A DNA stretch of 64,000 nucleotides from positions 13,225 through 77,224 of the forward strand of contig DJTE01000028.1 in the NCBI GenBank assembly GCA_002439165.1. Direction: 5' to 3'. Every line of letters starts with the position of its first letter. The stretch's first letter is position 1. This DNA comes from Chryseobacterium indologenes (GTDB lineage Bacteria > Bacteroidota > Bacteroidia > Flavobacteriales > Weeksellaceae). The notes below the pieces were generated by a model that did not search any database, had not been told where the DNA came from, and saw only the letters and a list, made by a program, of their open reading frames with translations. Below, piece after piece: positions 35,978 to 45,475 of this stretch. The translations under genes were made by a program, and so were the position numbers.

Positions 35978-36484
35978 TTTTCAGTCATAATCTACAATAG
36001 GTCAGCAAGAAAAGATCAAATTATAAAAGTTGTTTTTTATAGCATCTTACTTCCGGTTTCAGGCTTGCTTAAATAAGAAGTTTCTGTCCCGGAATAAAGT
36101 TAATGTGCGGTATTTATTCAGTAGAGGTAGACTTTAGTCCGCCTGAAATAATAGAAAATAATCCATTGGCTTTAGCCAAAATCTATGTCACCGATCTGTA
36201 AAATTCATTAGAGCAATAAAAATTCGTGTATTGGTGGCAATCCCCGGGTTGGAAAACGCAATGGCACAAAATTTTTTGATTATGCTGACGTTTTAAGGCG
36301 CAAGAAAATTCAAGATTTTCAACAGGTAATACAGTAGTAAATTTTATCGAAGATAAAATCTTAGCGCCTTATACCCATGAAGGAAGGAAAAAATGGCGCC
36401 CTTGCGCAAACCAATAACTGTACACTCAAAAAAAATCTGCGCCGTCTGCCAGTCAGTGAGAAAATAAAATCCGGAGTTAAAAAC
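35978..36484. other. Non-coding gap with nested inverted repeat at 36294-36371
   Basis: No credible gene is seen in about 500 bases. At 36294-36371 an outer 8-bp inverted repeat (TAAGGCGC / GCGCCTTA) encloses an inner perfect hairpin (ATTTTATC gaa GATAAAAT, 36341-36359). A short hairpin ttggctttagccaa (36165-36178) resembles one at 59032-59045. The segment could be an intergenic repeat or an unrecognised small RNA. Confidence 0.45.
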
Positions 36485-36517
36485 AAAAAAGAAGCTGTTC
36501 ACCATGTAAACAGCTTC
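36485..36517 (-). terminator. rplS terminator
   Basis: On the minus strand, gaagctgtt and aacagcttc form a 9-bp stem (extended by further pairs), followed by six T, 24 bases after the rplS stop. Confidence 0.88.
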
Positions 36518-36540
36518 TCTTATATGTATTGTTGTCTGAA

Positions 36541-36897
36541 TTATTTCTTCTTGTAAGCAGCGTCTTTAATTCTCGCTTTTTTACCTCTAAGGTCTCTGAA
36601 GTAGTAAATTCTAGATCTTCTAACTTTACCTCTTCTGTCAACTTCAATTTTCTGAAGAGCCGGCATGTTGATTGGGAATACTCTTTCTACCCCTACATCA
36701 CCACTCATTTTTCTGATGGTAAATGTTTTTGTAGCACCAGTACCTCTCAATTGGATAACGGTACCTTTGAAGAACTGAGTTCTTGTTTTCTGTCCTTCTT
36801 TAATTTCGTAATACACAGTAATTGTGTCTCCTGCTTTGAATTCAGGGAAATCTTTTTTAGTAATGTACTGGTCTTGTACGTACTTTAATAAATCCAT
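36541..36897 (-). CDS. rplS: 50S ribosomal protein L19
   Basis: The 118-residue protein is full-length bL19: FKAGDTITVYYEIKEG and GTGATKTFTIRKMSGDVGVERVFPINMP are family hallmarks, followed by the basic KVRRSRIYYFRDLRGKKARIKD. It lies at the interface of the two ribosomal subunits. In many bacteria it follows rpsP-rimM-trmD, but here it stands alone with its own promoter and terminator, as is common in Flavobacteriia. Confidence 0.97.
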   Translation of the reverse strand: MDLLKYVQDQYITKKDFPEFKAGDTITVYYEIKEGQKTRTQFFKGTVIQLRGTGATKTFTIRKMSGDVGVERVFPINMPALQKIEVDRRGKVRRSRIYYFRDLRGKKARIKDAAYKKK

Positions 36898-36966
36898 TAT
36901 TAATAAAATAAAATGTTAAAGCTAAGCAACTTACACGTTTTTCGTCAGAGGTTGAATAACAGGTTG

Positions 36967-36999
36967 CAAATGTACGAAATAGTTTTTGAATGTGCCAAA
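36967..36999 (-). promoter_or_regulatory. rplS promoter
   Basis: On the minus strand, TTTG (36999-36996), a 21-base spacer and TACATTTG (36974-36967) fit the Bacteroidetes promoter pattern. The predicted leader is about 60-65 bases. Confidence 0.7.
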
Positions 37000-37192
37000 T
37001 AATTTATGTGCTAAAAACTATAATTTTTCTGCCTCAATTATAGCTGAAATTTAACACTTCTTTTAAGTTCCCATCAGACTGAGTTTACATACGGTTTTTA
37101 CTTTTGCCCGAAAATAAAAAGGTCTGAATACTTTTTTATAAACTGCTGATTTACAATTGAAACTCTATACCATTTTTTATAATATAACAACT

Positions 37193-39931
37193 ATGAAACA
37201 TTATTTCTTCTTTTTTTGTTTTGCCGTCCAGATGGCATTCGGGCAGGTATTATTTCCGTACCTCCAGAATCCGACGCCGAACTCAATGATCGTGAACTGG
37301 AAAACAGCTTCCAATAACGAGACTACCGTAATCTACGGTACTTCTCCGGCCAATCTGAATGTCACCGTAACCGGAACCACCAATATTTTTTCAGATACCG
37401 GTTACAATAATAACTATTATTATCATACTGCAAAGATCGTAGGCCTTCAGCCCAATACAAAATACTATTATAAAATAAAGACGGGAACCGGTGAATCGGC
37501 TGTATATAATTTCAGAACCCTGCCGCTTCCGGGCCAGCCTGTAACCGCTAATGGAAAGATACGTTTCCTGATCATGGGAGACAACCAGATCAAAGCAGAA
37601 CCGAGATATGACAGCCTTACCCTGAATGCATTCAAAAAGCTGAAAGAAAAATTCGGAACAGATTCTGATCCTTCCGATAATATTGCACTTACATTCATGG
37701 TAGGAGACCAGGTGGATGTAGGTACGCTGGACCATTATGAGAACGTACATTTTAAAAAGAACACCAAACTGTCTCCTTACCTTCCGATCCAGACCACTGT
37801 GGGAAATCACGAAACCTACGGAACCCTGGGAATGAATTCTTATTATGCCCATTTTTATATTGATGAAATCAAGTATAAAAATATCTCTTCAGGAAACGAA
37901 AATTATTATGCACAGCAGGCAGGGAATGTCTTATTTGTAAGTTTAAGTTCTGAACATACGGGAACTGCGCAGCAGACCTGGCTTTCCCAGATCCTTAATG
38001 AAGCGAACAGTGATCCTACCGTAGACTGGATTATCTCTTTAAGCCACAGACCGTATCAGGCAGAGCAGTACGTAGGAGATATTTCTACCTGGGTAAGAAA
38101 TAATGCCGTTCCTTTGCTGGCAACTTCAGGCAAATACCTGATGCATGTAGGAGCTCATCATCATTTATACCACAGAGGACAGCTGAAGAATACCCCGAAT
38201 TACCAGATCATTTCCGGAGGAACCGCCTGGGATCAGTATTGGGGAATGTCTAACGAGCAGGATTTTGATGATGTTCAGAAAACCCTTACAGACTGGACGT
38301 ATCAGATTGTAGAAGTGGATATACCAACCGGAAAAGTAGATGTGGAATGCTATTCCATCGGAGGGGTTTATAACAGAAAATACAATGAGCTGGTAGATAC
38401 TTTCCACCGGTATAAAAACCAGCCGCAGCCTTCAAAGCCGTCCGTGACGAATACTTTTTCAGCCCCTGTGACATTACCTCTTACACTGGACGGAAGTGCT
38501 TTCGCTTCAGCCGGCGGAGAACTTCTGAACACCACGCAGTTCCTGATCAGTAAAGCTCCGGATTTTTCAGTAATCGAAAAAGAAGTATACCGTGACTATG
38601 AAAACTGGTTCGGGAAAGACGGAAACGGAACTCCTGATAAAACAAAAAATTTAAATGCCGGCGTAGATATTACCAAAGTGACCCTTCCTGCCAATTCTAT
38701 TTCCAACGGAACTTATTATGTAAAGGTACGTTACAGAGACAGAAATCTTGAATGGAGTGACTGGAGCGAGGTAAAGCAGTTTGAGGTCACAGGAAGTGTG
38801 GTATCCAATCCTACCTTCATTTTAGATAAAACAGAATACACCCAAAATGAACCGATTACCGGAACTTATACCGGAGGACCGGGAAACCAGCAGGATTGGG
38901 TGGGAATCTATAAAAAAGGACAGACTCCGTCTGCAACAACTTCTCAGGGGTATGTTTATACCAACGGTCAGACCGCAGGAACAGCCCTGTTCAGCAATGG
39001 CCTTCCAAATAAAGGACAGTATTTTGCAGGTTTCTTTGCCAACAACGGTTATACGGAAATCACCCCCAGAAAAAATTTCTATGTCGGCCCGAAAGTACAG
39101 CTTCAGGCAACTGCCGATACCTATCCGGTAGGGGGAACAGTGGTTATCAATTTCAGCAACGGTCCGAATCTGGTAAAGGACTGGATCGGAATCTATAAAA
39201 TGGGACAGACCCCGGGAACCAATACTTCCATCAAATGGAGCTATGTGACCACACCTTCAGGAACCCTCAATTTTACAGGCCTTCCCAAAGGATATTACTA
39301 TGCCCAGTATCTGCTTGAAGACGGATATACAGGAATCGGAGATAAAGTATTCTTTAAAGTAGGGGATATTGTTACAGAGCTATGGACCAACAAGCCGGTT
39401 TATACATTAGGGGAAAGTATTACCGCTTCATGGACGGATTCTCCGGGAATCATCAAAGACTGGCTGGGAATCTATCCTCAGAATATCCAGACTCCGGATG
39501 ATAACTTTGTTTCCTATACCTATTTCGACGGAATCACACAGGGAACAAAATCAATTCAGGGAACAGCGGTGCCGGCCACTCCGGGAAATTATTATATGGT
39601 AATGTTTACCAATGATTCCTACACTGAAGTTTCCAACAGGGTACAGTTCCAGGTAACGTCACCAACACTGGGAGTAGAAGAGGCTAAAGCTACCGAAAAG
39701 AATGTCGTTCTATACCCGAATCCAACCAGACCAGGGCAGCCTACCTTCATCAAAAGTGATTACCCGATTGAGAAGATCGAGCTGGTATCCGCTTCAGGAG
39801 AACTGCTGTATGAGTCTAAGAACATCAATAATCAGCGTTTCTCCCTGGTAAACGAAAATCTTCCGAAAGGAGTTTATTTTGTAAAAGTTCACACCAGAAA
39901 ATTATTTACTTTAAAACTGATTGTACAGTAA
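37193..39931 (+). CDS. Secreted metallophosphoesterase with SKICH-like repeats and T9SS type A tail
   Basis: The 912-residue protein has a signal peptide (about 1-18), a purple-acid-phosphatase-type N-terminal fibronectin domain (PYLQNPTPNSMIVNWKT), and a calcineurin-like phosphoesterase domain with MGDNQ, VGDQVD, GNHE, LSHRPY and GAHHHLYHRG metal motifs (about 125-380). A second fibronectin-like region follows. Residues from about 538 to 823 form three repeats of about 95 residues, each with a DWxGIYxxGQTP-like core that resembles SKICH domains. The end is a type A tail (VVLYPNPTRPGQP, LIVQ). The ATG at 37193 gives a proper signal peptide; a longer frame adds 12 poor residues. The substrate is unknown. 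Confidence 0.9.
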   Translation: MKHYFFFFCFAVQMAFGQVLFPYLQNPTPNSMIVNWKTASNNETTVIYGTSPANLNVTVTGTTNIFSDTGYNNNYYYHTAKIVGLQPNTKYYYKIKTGTGESAVYNFRTLPLPGQPVTANGKIRFLIMGDNQIKAEPRYDSLTLNAFKKLKEKFGTDSDPSDNIALTFMVGDQVDVGTLDHYENVHFKKNTKLSPYLPIQTTVGNHETYGTLGMNSYYAHFYIDEIKYKNISSGNENYYAQQAGNVLFVSLSSEHTGTAQQTWLSQILNEANSDPTVDWIISLSHRPYQAEQYVGDISTWVRNNAVPLLATSGKYLMHVGAHHHLYHRGQLKNTPNYQIISGGTAWDQYWGMSNEQDFDDVQKTLTDWTYQIVEVDIPTGKVDVECYSIGGVYNRKYNELVDTFHRYKNQPQPSKPSVTNTFSAPVTLPLTLDGSAFASAGGELLNTTQFLISKAPDFSVIEKEVYRDYENWFGKDGNGTPDKTKNLNAGVDITKVTLPANSISNGTYYVKVRYRDRNLEWSDWSEVKQFEVTGSVVSNPTFILDKTEYTQNEPITGTYTGGPGNQQDWVGIYKKGQTPSATTSQGYVYTNGQTAGTALFSNGLPNKGQYFAGFFANNGYTEITPRKNFYVGPKVQLQATADTYPVGGTVVINFSNGPNLVKDWIGIYKMGQTPGTNTSIKWSYVTTPSGTLNFTGLPKGYYYAQYLLEDGYTGIGDKVFFKVGDIVTELWTNKPVYTLGESITASWTDSPGIIKDWLGIYPQNIQTPDDNFVSYTYFDGITQGTKSIQGTAVPATPGNYYMVMFTNDSYTEVSNRVQFQVTSPTLGVEEAKATEKNVVLYPNPTRPGQPTFIKSDYPIEKIELVSASGELLYESKNINNQRFSLVNENLPKGVYFVKVHTRKLFTLKLIVQ

Positions 39932-39953
39932 AATTCAGAGAAATATTAAAGCT

Positions 39954-39987
39954 AAAACGGCCGTCTCAACAGACGGCCGTTTTTTTT
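39954..39987. terminator. Strong terminator between phosphoesterase and YwqK-like genes
   Basis: Arms aaaacggccgtct and agacggccgtttt form a perfect 13-bp stem with loop caac, followed by T. It may also serve the convergent gene ending at 40030. Confidence 0.92.
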
Positions 39988-40029
39988 AAATTGATCTTTA
40001 ATAATTACATATGTAATTCAAAAATAGGA

Positions 40030-41550
40030 TCATAACTCATTCAGCAGATCATCCTCGCTGAGGTTGGTCTGAATCGTACTGTAAGCATCCTGATCTTCAC
40101 CAGCCAGTACTTTGGTGTCCTGGATCAGTTTTCCGTCTGTATTGTAAATTTTCAGCAGAATCCATTTTCCGCTGCGTTCCAGCTCTTTCATACCTGATTC
40201 TGTTTTGTATTTTACCTTTCCGCTCTGAAGAATGCCGTCTTTCACCGTTGCTTTATTGCCGGGTTTACCTTTCACATATTGTACGATCTGCCCTGTAAAA
40301 CCGTCTGTATCTTCCAAAGGCTGGGTATACGTATAAAGAACAGCTCCTTTTTCATCATATACAGTAGAATCATATCCTGTCTGTTTGGCATTAAGCTTTT
40401 TCTCGGATTTTAATCTTTCATCCTCTTTGAATACTTTGGATAACGTTACAATACCGTCTTTATAGTGCTGTTCGCTGTAATCCTCATACACGGTTCCGTT
40501 ATAAGGCATCTCATCTTTATAGGTTACACTGCCTTTTGATCTTCCGTCCGGATAATAGTATTTGATTTCCTGAACGGCGTTATCAGCAGAAATTTTTTCA
40601 GACGAAAGCTTCCCGTTGTCATCAAAATACCTGTTGAGAACTACCGAACCGTTTTTATAAACGTCAATCTCGGAAATATGGGAAAGGTCATAATTGAACT
40701 GGTAATCTTCACCATTCCAGGCTGTATAGGAATCCGTATCCCTATTATACTGATAGACAAGATTTCCTATTTTTTTGCCGGCTTCATCGTAAGTTATTTT
40801 ATAACCGTCTTTTTTATTTTTCTTTTCTTCCTGAAGGATTTTTCCGCTTTTTGAATAAATCATGCCCTCTTTTACCGTTCCGTCGCTTTTATACTTTTCG
40901 ATCTTGGAAACTTTCATCGGGTCATAATAGTATTCTACCATAATATTTTCATCGGAGCTGCCGGAATTATTGGTTCCGATGTGCTTTCCTTTTTCCCCGT
41001 AATATTTGGTCTCATATTTTCCGCTGCTGTCCGTTGTTACTTCATAACGAATTCCTTTAATATCTTCATCATAAACGATTGTTTTAAAGCTCTCTGCACT
41101 TTCGTATACGGTAATGCTATTATAATAGGAAAGGTTTTCCGGATCCTTGTAACTGTAAATTTTTCCTTTAAAAGTTCCGTCAGCCTTATAAACAAGATCT
41201 TCAGTAGGTCTTCCTTTTTCATCAAACGTCTGGGCCGGTCCCACCTGTTTTCCACCGGAAAATGTTCCCATACTGGCGATCTTACCCTCTGGAGTATACC
41301 AGGTTACTTTACCTTCATACACCTCGCTTCCCGGAGTGGTATCAGAAGCCAGCCCCTCCATCTGAAGTTTCCCGTTTTTATAAAAATCTCTGATTAAAGT
41401 AAATTTACCCTTGATCTCAGTTTCGCGGTAAAATTCCATGTTTTCCCGGGTGGTTGGCTCCCAGTTTTCATCAAAATAGGTTTTTTCCTGGGCATATACA
41501 TTAAAGCCGAGTACAAAGACAAACAGCGCCGAAGTCAATAATTTTTTCAT
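40030..41550 (-). CDS. Secreted YwqK/MORN-like repeat protein
   Basis: The 506-residue protein has a signal peptide (about 1-20, NVYAQ) and many short repeats with a pattern like YYxDGKxxSExxY (for example FYKNGKLQMEG, WYTPEGKIASMG, YFDDNGKLSSEK, YYYPDGRSKGSV). These are MORN-variant strands as in the YwqK family. The repeats build an extended beta sheet, and no enzyme motif is visible. Despite the family's common label as a toxin-antitoxin component, nothing nearby supports a toxin partner here. It has no T9SS tail, so it probably stays in the periplasm or outer membrane. Confidence 0.78.
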   Translation of the reverse strand: MKKLLTSALFVFVLGFNVYAQEKTYFDENWEPTTRENMEFYRETEIKGKFTLIRDFYKNGKLQMEGLASDTTPGSEVYEGKVTWYTPEGKIASMGTFSGGKQVGPAQTFDEKGRPTEDLVYKADGTFKGKIYSYKDPENLSYYNSITVYESAESFKTIVYDEDIKGIRYEVTTDSSGKYETKYYGEKGKHIGTNNSGSSDENIMVEYYYDPMKVSKIEKYKSDGTVKEGMIYSKSGKILQEEKKNKKDGYKITYDEAGKKIGNLVYQYNRDTDSYTAWNGEDYQFNYDLSHISEIDVYKNGSVVLNRYFDDNGKLSSEKISADNAVQEIKYYYPDGRSKGSVTYKDEMPYNGTVYEDYSEQHYKDGIVTLSKVFKEDERLKSEKKLNAKQTGYDSTVYDEKGAVLYTYTQPLEDTDGFTGQIVQYVKGKPGNKATVKDGILQSGKVKYKTESGMKELERSGKWILLKIYNTDGKLIQDTKVLAGEDQDAYSTIQTNLSEDDLLNEL

Positions 41551-41933
41551 GTTTTTATTTAAAATTTAAATGATTTGAATAGAGTAGGGCTTAATTCTGA
41601 AGCATCACAGAAATGCCGGTGAAACATTAAATAATGTCCGATTGCCGCAGAATAATCCTTTTACATAGAAGTTGTGTTGTGTTTAATAATTGATACCTGA
41701 ATCCCATAAAAACACTGAGAGTTCAGGTTTGATGGCCCAAATATAAATCAATTTGATGAGAAATAGATAGTAAGCAGACCGATTTGTTCGTTTGTAGTAT
41801 GTAATATGTTGAAAATTATTATTTTAATTCTGTCAAAAATGATTAACTTGAAAAAGAGAAAAAACCGGATAGTTCCGGCCACCGGATTACGGGAAATTTT
41901 ATTAAATTTAGCCAACAGAAAATCTAATATTTC
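41551..41933. other. Divergent non-coding gap upstream of scoA
   Basis: No gene is visible. A minus-strand TATATTTG (41745-41738) could be a -7 box for the YwqK-like gene with a leader of about 180 bases. A plus-strand TAAATTTA (41903-41910, one mismatch) could serve scoA. Neither has a convincing -33 element. Confidence 0.4.
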
Positions 41934-42635
41934 ATGATAGATAAAAGAGTACAAAATGCGAAGGAAGCCATCGAAGGAATTAAAGATGGAATGACCCTGA
42001 TGCTGGGCGGATTTGGTCTTTGCGGTATCCCTGAAAACTCCATCAACGCATTGGTAGAAAGTGATGTGAAAGATCTTACCTGCATCTCGAACAATGCCGG
42101 CGTGGACGATTTCGGATTAGGATTGCTGCTTCATAAAAGACAGATCAGAAAGATGATCTCTTCCTATGTAGGAGAAAATGCGGAATTTGAAAGACAGATG
42201 CTTTCAGGAGAACTGGATGTAGAACTTACACCACAGGGAACCCTGGCGGAAAAATGCAGGGCAGCACAGGCGGGAATTCCTGCCTTCTACACCCCTGCAG
42301 GCTATGGGACAGAAATAGCAGAAGGAAAAGAAGTAAAAGAGTTCAACGGAAAACCCCATATTCTTGAACATGCCTATCAGGCAGATTTTTCTATCGTAAA
42401 AGCATGGAAAGGTGATCATGCCGGAAATCTGATCTTCAAAGGTTCAGCCAGAAATTTCAACCATCCGATGGCAGGAGCGGCAAAAATTACGATTGCTGAA
42501 GTGGAAGAGCTGGTAGAACCCGGTGAACTGGATCCTAACGAAGTACATATTCCGGGGATCATGATCCAGAGAATTTTCCAGGGAGAGAAGTTTGAAAAGA
42601 GAATTGAGCAGAGAACAGTAAGAAGCAGGGAATAG
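41934..42635 (+). CDS. scoA: Succinyl-CoA:3-ketoacid CoA-transferase subunit A
   Basis: The 233-residue protein matches the alpha subunit of 3-oxoacid CoA-transferases: the glycine-rich MLGGFGLCGIPEN near residues 22-34, ISNNAGVDDFGLG, and TPAGYGTE are family motifs. With ScoB it moves CoA from succinyl-CoA to acetoacetate or similar ketoacids. The subunit B gene is not adjacent but about 2 kb downstream, beyond an oppositely oriented ABC transporter gene. Length is normal for the A subunit. Confidence 0.94.
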   Translation: MIDKRVQNAKEAIEGIKDGMTLMLGGFGLCGIPENSINALVESDVKDLTCISNNAGVDDFGLGLLLHKRQIRKMISSYVGENAEFERQMLSGELDVELTPQGTLAEKCRAAQAGIPAFYTPAGYGTEIAEGKEVKEFNGKPHILEHAYQADFSIVKAWKGDHAGNLIFKGSARNFNHPMAGAAKITIAEVEELVEPGELDPNEVHIPGIMIQRIFQGEKFEKRIEQRTVRSRE

Positions 42636-42656
42636 TTTCTGTTCGGAATGACCATA

Positions 42657-42693
42657 AAAACAAAGCGCTGAATCTACATTCAGCGCTTTGTTT
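42657..42693. terminator. Bidirectional terminator between scoA and ABC exporter gene
   Basis: Arms acaaagcgctgaat and attcagcgctttgt form a near-perfect 14-bp stem with loop ctac, flanked by A on the left and T on the right. It overlaps the first base or two of the exporter's stop codon (42692-42694) and so ends both convergent genes. Confidence 0.92.
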
Positions 42694-44494
42694 ATGCCTG
42701 TGGGGCAATCATTTTCCGTTCCCCGATCTGCTGTCGCCACATGGCGTAGTATAATCCTTTTTCAGCAATCAGATTATTGTGGGATCCTGTTTCAATCACC
42801 TGGCCGCGTTCCAGAACATAAATTTTGTCTGCATGCATGATCGTACTTAGACGGTGAGCGATAAGAACCGTAATCTGCTCCCTTTCTTTAGAAATATCCT
42901 TAATGGTTGTGGTGATTTCTTCTTCCGTAATACTGTCCAGTGCAGAAGTGGCCTCATCAAAGATCAGCAGATGAGGTTTCCTTAAAAGCGCCCTTGCAAT
43001 GGCTATTCTCTGTTTTTCACCGCCACTCAGCTTTAGCCCGCCTTCACCAATCACCGTTTCAATTCCTTTCTCAGCCCTTTCAAGTAAGGCCGTACAGCTC
43101 GATTTTTCCAGAGCGGCAGCCAGTTCCTGTTCCGTTGCTTTGGGATTCACAAAAAGAAGATTTTCTTTGATCGTTCCCGCAAATAGCTGGGTATCCTGGG
43201 TCACAAAGCCAATCTGATTCCTGAGTTCATCAAAATCAAACTCCTTCCCGTTGATCGAATTATAAAAAATATTCCCTTCCTGAGGTCTGTAAAGCCCAAC
43301 CAGCAATTTCACCAGAGTACTTTTTCCTGATCCGCTTGGTCCGACAAAAGCAATGGTTTCCCCGTTTTTAACATCAAAGGAAATATTATTCAAAGCTTTA
43401 TACTGGGCAGACTGATGCTTGAATGAAACATGTCTGAACTCCAGTTCCTCAATAGCACCAATTGATTTCGGCTGAAGCGGCTTTTCTTCCACCTCTTTTT
43501 TCATTAAACGGTCGAAATTCTGAAGAGAAGCTTCCGCTTCACGGTAAGAGATAATGATATTCCCGATCTCCTGCATCGGCCCGAAAATAAAAAATCCGTA
43601 GAACATCAGCGACAGGTACTGTCCGGGAGTTACAATATTTTTAAAAATTAAAAGCAGTAAGGTCAGCGTGATCATCTGCTGGAGGAAATTCACCATCGTC
43701 CCCTGGATGAAGCTTAAAGAACGGATACTTTTAACCTTTCTCAGCTCAAGCCCGAGGATTTTGTAGGTATTGTTATTCAGGCGGATAATCTCCTGGTTGG
43801 TGAGCCCAAGACTTTTTACAATTTCTATATTTCTTAAACTTTCAGTAGTGCTTCCCGCCAGGGCAGTAGTCTCCGAAACAATATTCTTCTGAATAACCTT
43901 TATCCTTTTACTTAATAAATTGGTGATAAAAGCAATCAGGAAAATCCCGCAGATATAAACCGGCATGATAGACCAGTGCAGGCGGATCGCATACACCGAA
44001 ACGAAAATTATGCTCACTAAAATTCCAAAGAATATATTGATGAAATTACTGATGAACTTCACCGTGTCTTCCCTTACTTTCGTTAAAATAGACAACGTTT
44101 CACCGCTCCTCTGATCTTCAAACTCCTGATAGGGCAGGGCCATGGAATGTTTTAAACCGTCTGTAAAGATTTTGGCCCCGAACTTCTGGGTAATCACACT
44201 TACCACATAATCCTGAAAAGCTTTGGCAATCCTGCTTACCATAGCTGTTCCGATAAGCAGCCCTAAAAAATAAAAGGCTCCGTGGTAAACACTGGTTCCG
44301 TATAAATATTCGTTCAGATTTCTCGGTAAAAGCTGTTCCTTATCAAAAAAATTGGGGTGCGTAACCAGCCGGTCCAGGATATTTCCCGTAATAGCCGGAG
44401 CAAATAAAGAAAAAACCTGATTAATGGTAGCCAGCAGCAGCGAAATCGCAATCAGCCAGCGGTAAGGTTTAAGGTATCTTAAAAGTACTTTCAT
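42692..44494 (-). CDS. ABC exporter, fused permease and ATPase (MsbA/LmrA type)
   Basis: The 600-residue half-transporter has six membrane helices (to about 310) and a nucleotide-binding domain with GPSGSGKST (Walker A), Q-loop VTQDTQ, LSGGEKQR signature, LLIFDEAT (Walker B) and AHRLS (H-loop). It should work as a homodimer to export lipids or drugs. The ATG at 44494 (MKVLLRYLKPYRW) was chosen because the longer frame starts with TTG and adds seven atypical residues. It lies between scoA and scoB on the opposite strand; a functional link is not evident. Confidence 0.93.
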   Translation of the reverse strand: MKVLLRYLKPYRWLIAISLLLATINQVFSLFAPAITGNILDRLVTHPNFFDKEQLLPRNLNEYLYGTSVYHGAFYFLGLLIGTAMVSRIAKAFQDYVVSVITQKFGAKIFTDGLKHSMALPYQEFEDQRSGETLSILTKVREDTVKFISNFINIFFGILVSIIFVSVYAIRLHWSIMPVYICGIFLIAFITNLLSKRIKVIQKNIVSETTALAGSTTESLRNIEIVKSLGLTNQEIIRLNNNTYKILGLELRKVKSIRSLSFIQGTMVNFLQQMITLTLLLLIFKNIVTPGQYLSLMFYGFFIFGPMQEIGNIIISYREAEASLQNFDRLMKKEVEEKPLQPKSIGAIEELEFRHVSFKHQSAQYKALNNISFDVKNGETIAFVGPSGSGKSTLVKLLVGLYRPQEGNIFYNSINGKEFDFDELRNQIGFVTQDTQLFAGTIKENLLFVNPKATEQELAAALEKSSCTALLERAEKGIETVIGEGGLKLSGGEKQRIAIARALLRKPHLLIFDEATSALDSITEEEITTTIKDISKEREQITVLIAHRLSTIMHADKIYVLERGQVIETGSHNNLIAEKGLYYAMWRQQIGERKMIAPQA

Positions 44495-44615
44495 TACTAA
44501 TTTATAAGGGTACAAAATTAAAGATATTATTTTTACTAACAGTGTTAATTTTTAAACACAGAAAGCCCTTTTATATTCAGCTGAAAATAATTAAATTGCA
44601 GTCTAAGTTTTTATT

Positions 44616-45269
44616 ATGCTTACAAAAGAACAAATTGCCAAAAGAATTTCAAAAGAACTGAAAGATCGCTATTATGTAAACCTGGGAATAGGAATTCCTA
44701 CTTTGGTTGCCAACTATGTTCCGGAAGGTATTTCCGTAGAATTCCAGAGTGAGAACGGAGTTCTGGGGATGGGGCCTTTCCCTTTTGAAGGTGAGGAAGA
44801 TGCAGATATCATCAATGCCGGAAAACAAACCATTACCATCCTGCCGGGAGGTTCATTCTTCGATTCTGCATTCAGTTTCGGAATGATCAGAGGGCAGAAA
44901 GTGGATCTTACCATTCTTGGAGCAATGGAAGTGTCAGAAAACGGAGATATTGCCAACTGGAAGATCCCAGGTAAAATGGTAAAAGGAATGGGAGGTGCCA
45001 TGGATCTGGTAGCTTCCGCAGAAAATATTATCGTAGCCATGATGCACGTAAACAAAGCCGGAGAAAGCAAAATCCTGAAAAAATGTACCCTTCCGCTTAC
45101 CGGAGTAAACTGTGTGAAAAGAGTAGTGACGGAACTGGCAGTTCTGGATGTTACCCCTGCAGGTTTCAAACTGGTGGAAAGAGCACCGGGCGTTTCAGTA
45201 GAACATATTATAGGAGCTACGGAAGCGGATCTTATCATTGAAGGAGAAATTCCGGAAATGCAGTTTTAG
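44616..45269 (+). CDS. scoB: Succinyl-CoA:3-ketoacid CoA-transferase subunit B
   Basis: The 217-residue protein has the beta-subunit features: VNLGIGIPTLVANYVP and the catalytic glutamate in QSENGVLG (E46), which forms the glutamyl-CoA thioester. GGAMDLV and the GVNCVKRVVTE region are also typical. It is complete and pairs with scoA about 2 kb upstream. It has its own 121-base upstream gap, so it is probably transcribed separately from scoA. Confidence 0.95.
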   Translation: MLTKEQIAKRISKELKDRYYVNLGIGIPTLVANYVPEGISVEFQSENGVLGMGPFPFEGEEDADIINAGKQTITILPGGSFFDSAFSFGMIRGQKVDLTILGAMEVSENGDIANWKIPGKMVKGMGGAMDLVASAENIIVAMMHVNKAGESKILKKCTLPLTGVNCVKRVVTELAVLDVTPAGFKLVERAPGVSVEHIIGATEADLIIEGEIPEMQF

Positions 45270-45304
45270 ATATTCCACATCAATATATAATTTAATATCA
45301 ATAT

Positions 45305-45340
45305 AAAGCATTGAGGATGAAAGTCTTCAGTGCTTTTTTT
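45305..45340 (+). terminator. scoB terminator
   Basis: Arms aaagcattgagga and tcttcagtgcttt pair with G-T wobbles around tgaaag and are followed by seven T, about 35 bases after the stop. Confidence 0.72.
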
Positions 45341-45475
45341 ATGCTCCTGGTTTTCGGAACTATACATTTATTGCCGGAACAGAGACAAATACTTATCTGT
45401 CTTCAACACTTATTAACCGCCTCTTTGCCCGTTGGCGAATAAACATCAATTTTATCATACTAAAAACAAAATATT

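Noticed and set aside
36103..36201. 33-codon frame starting ATGTGCGGT
   Set aside because: It is very short, has no signal or homology that I recognise, and includes a small intergenic hairpin.
40030..41550. Toxin-antitoxin locus suggested by the YwqK-like protein
   Set aside because: It is a long secreted repeat protein with no small toxin gene beside it.
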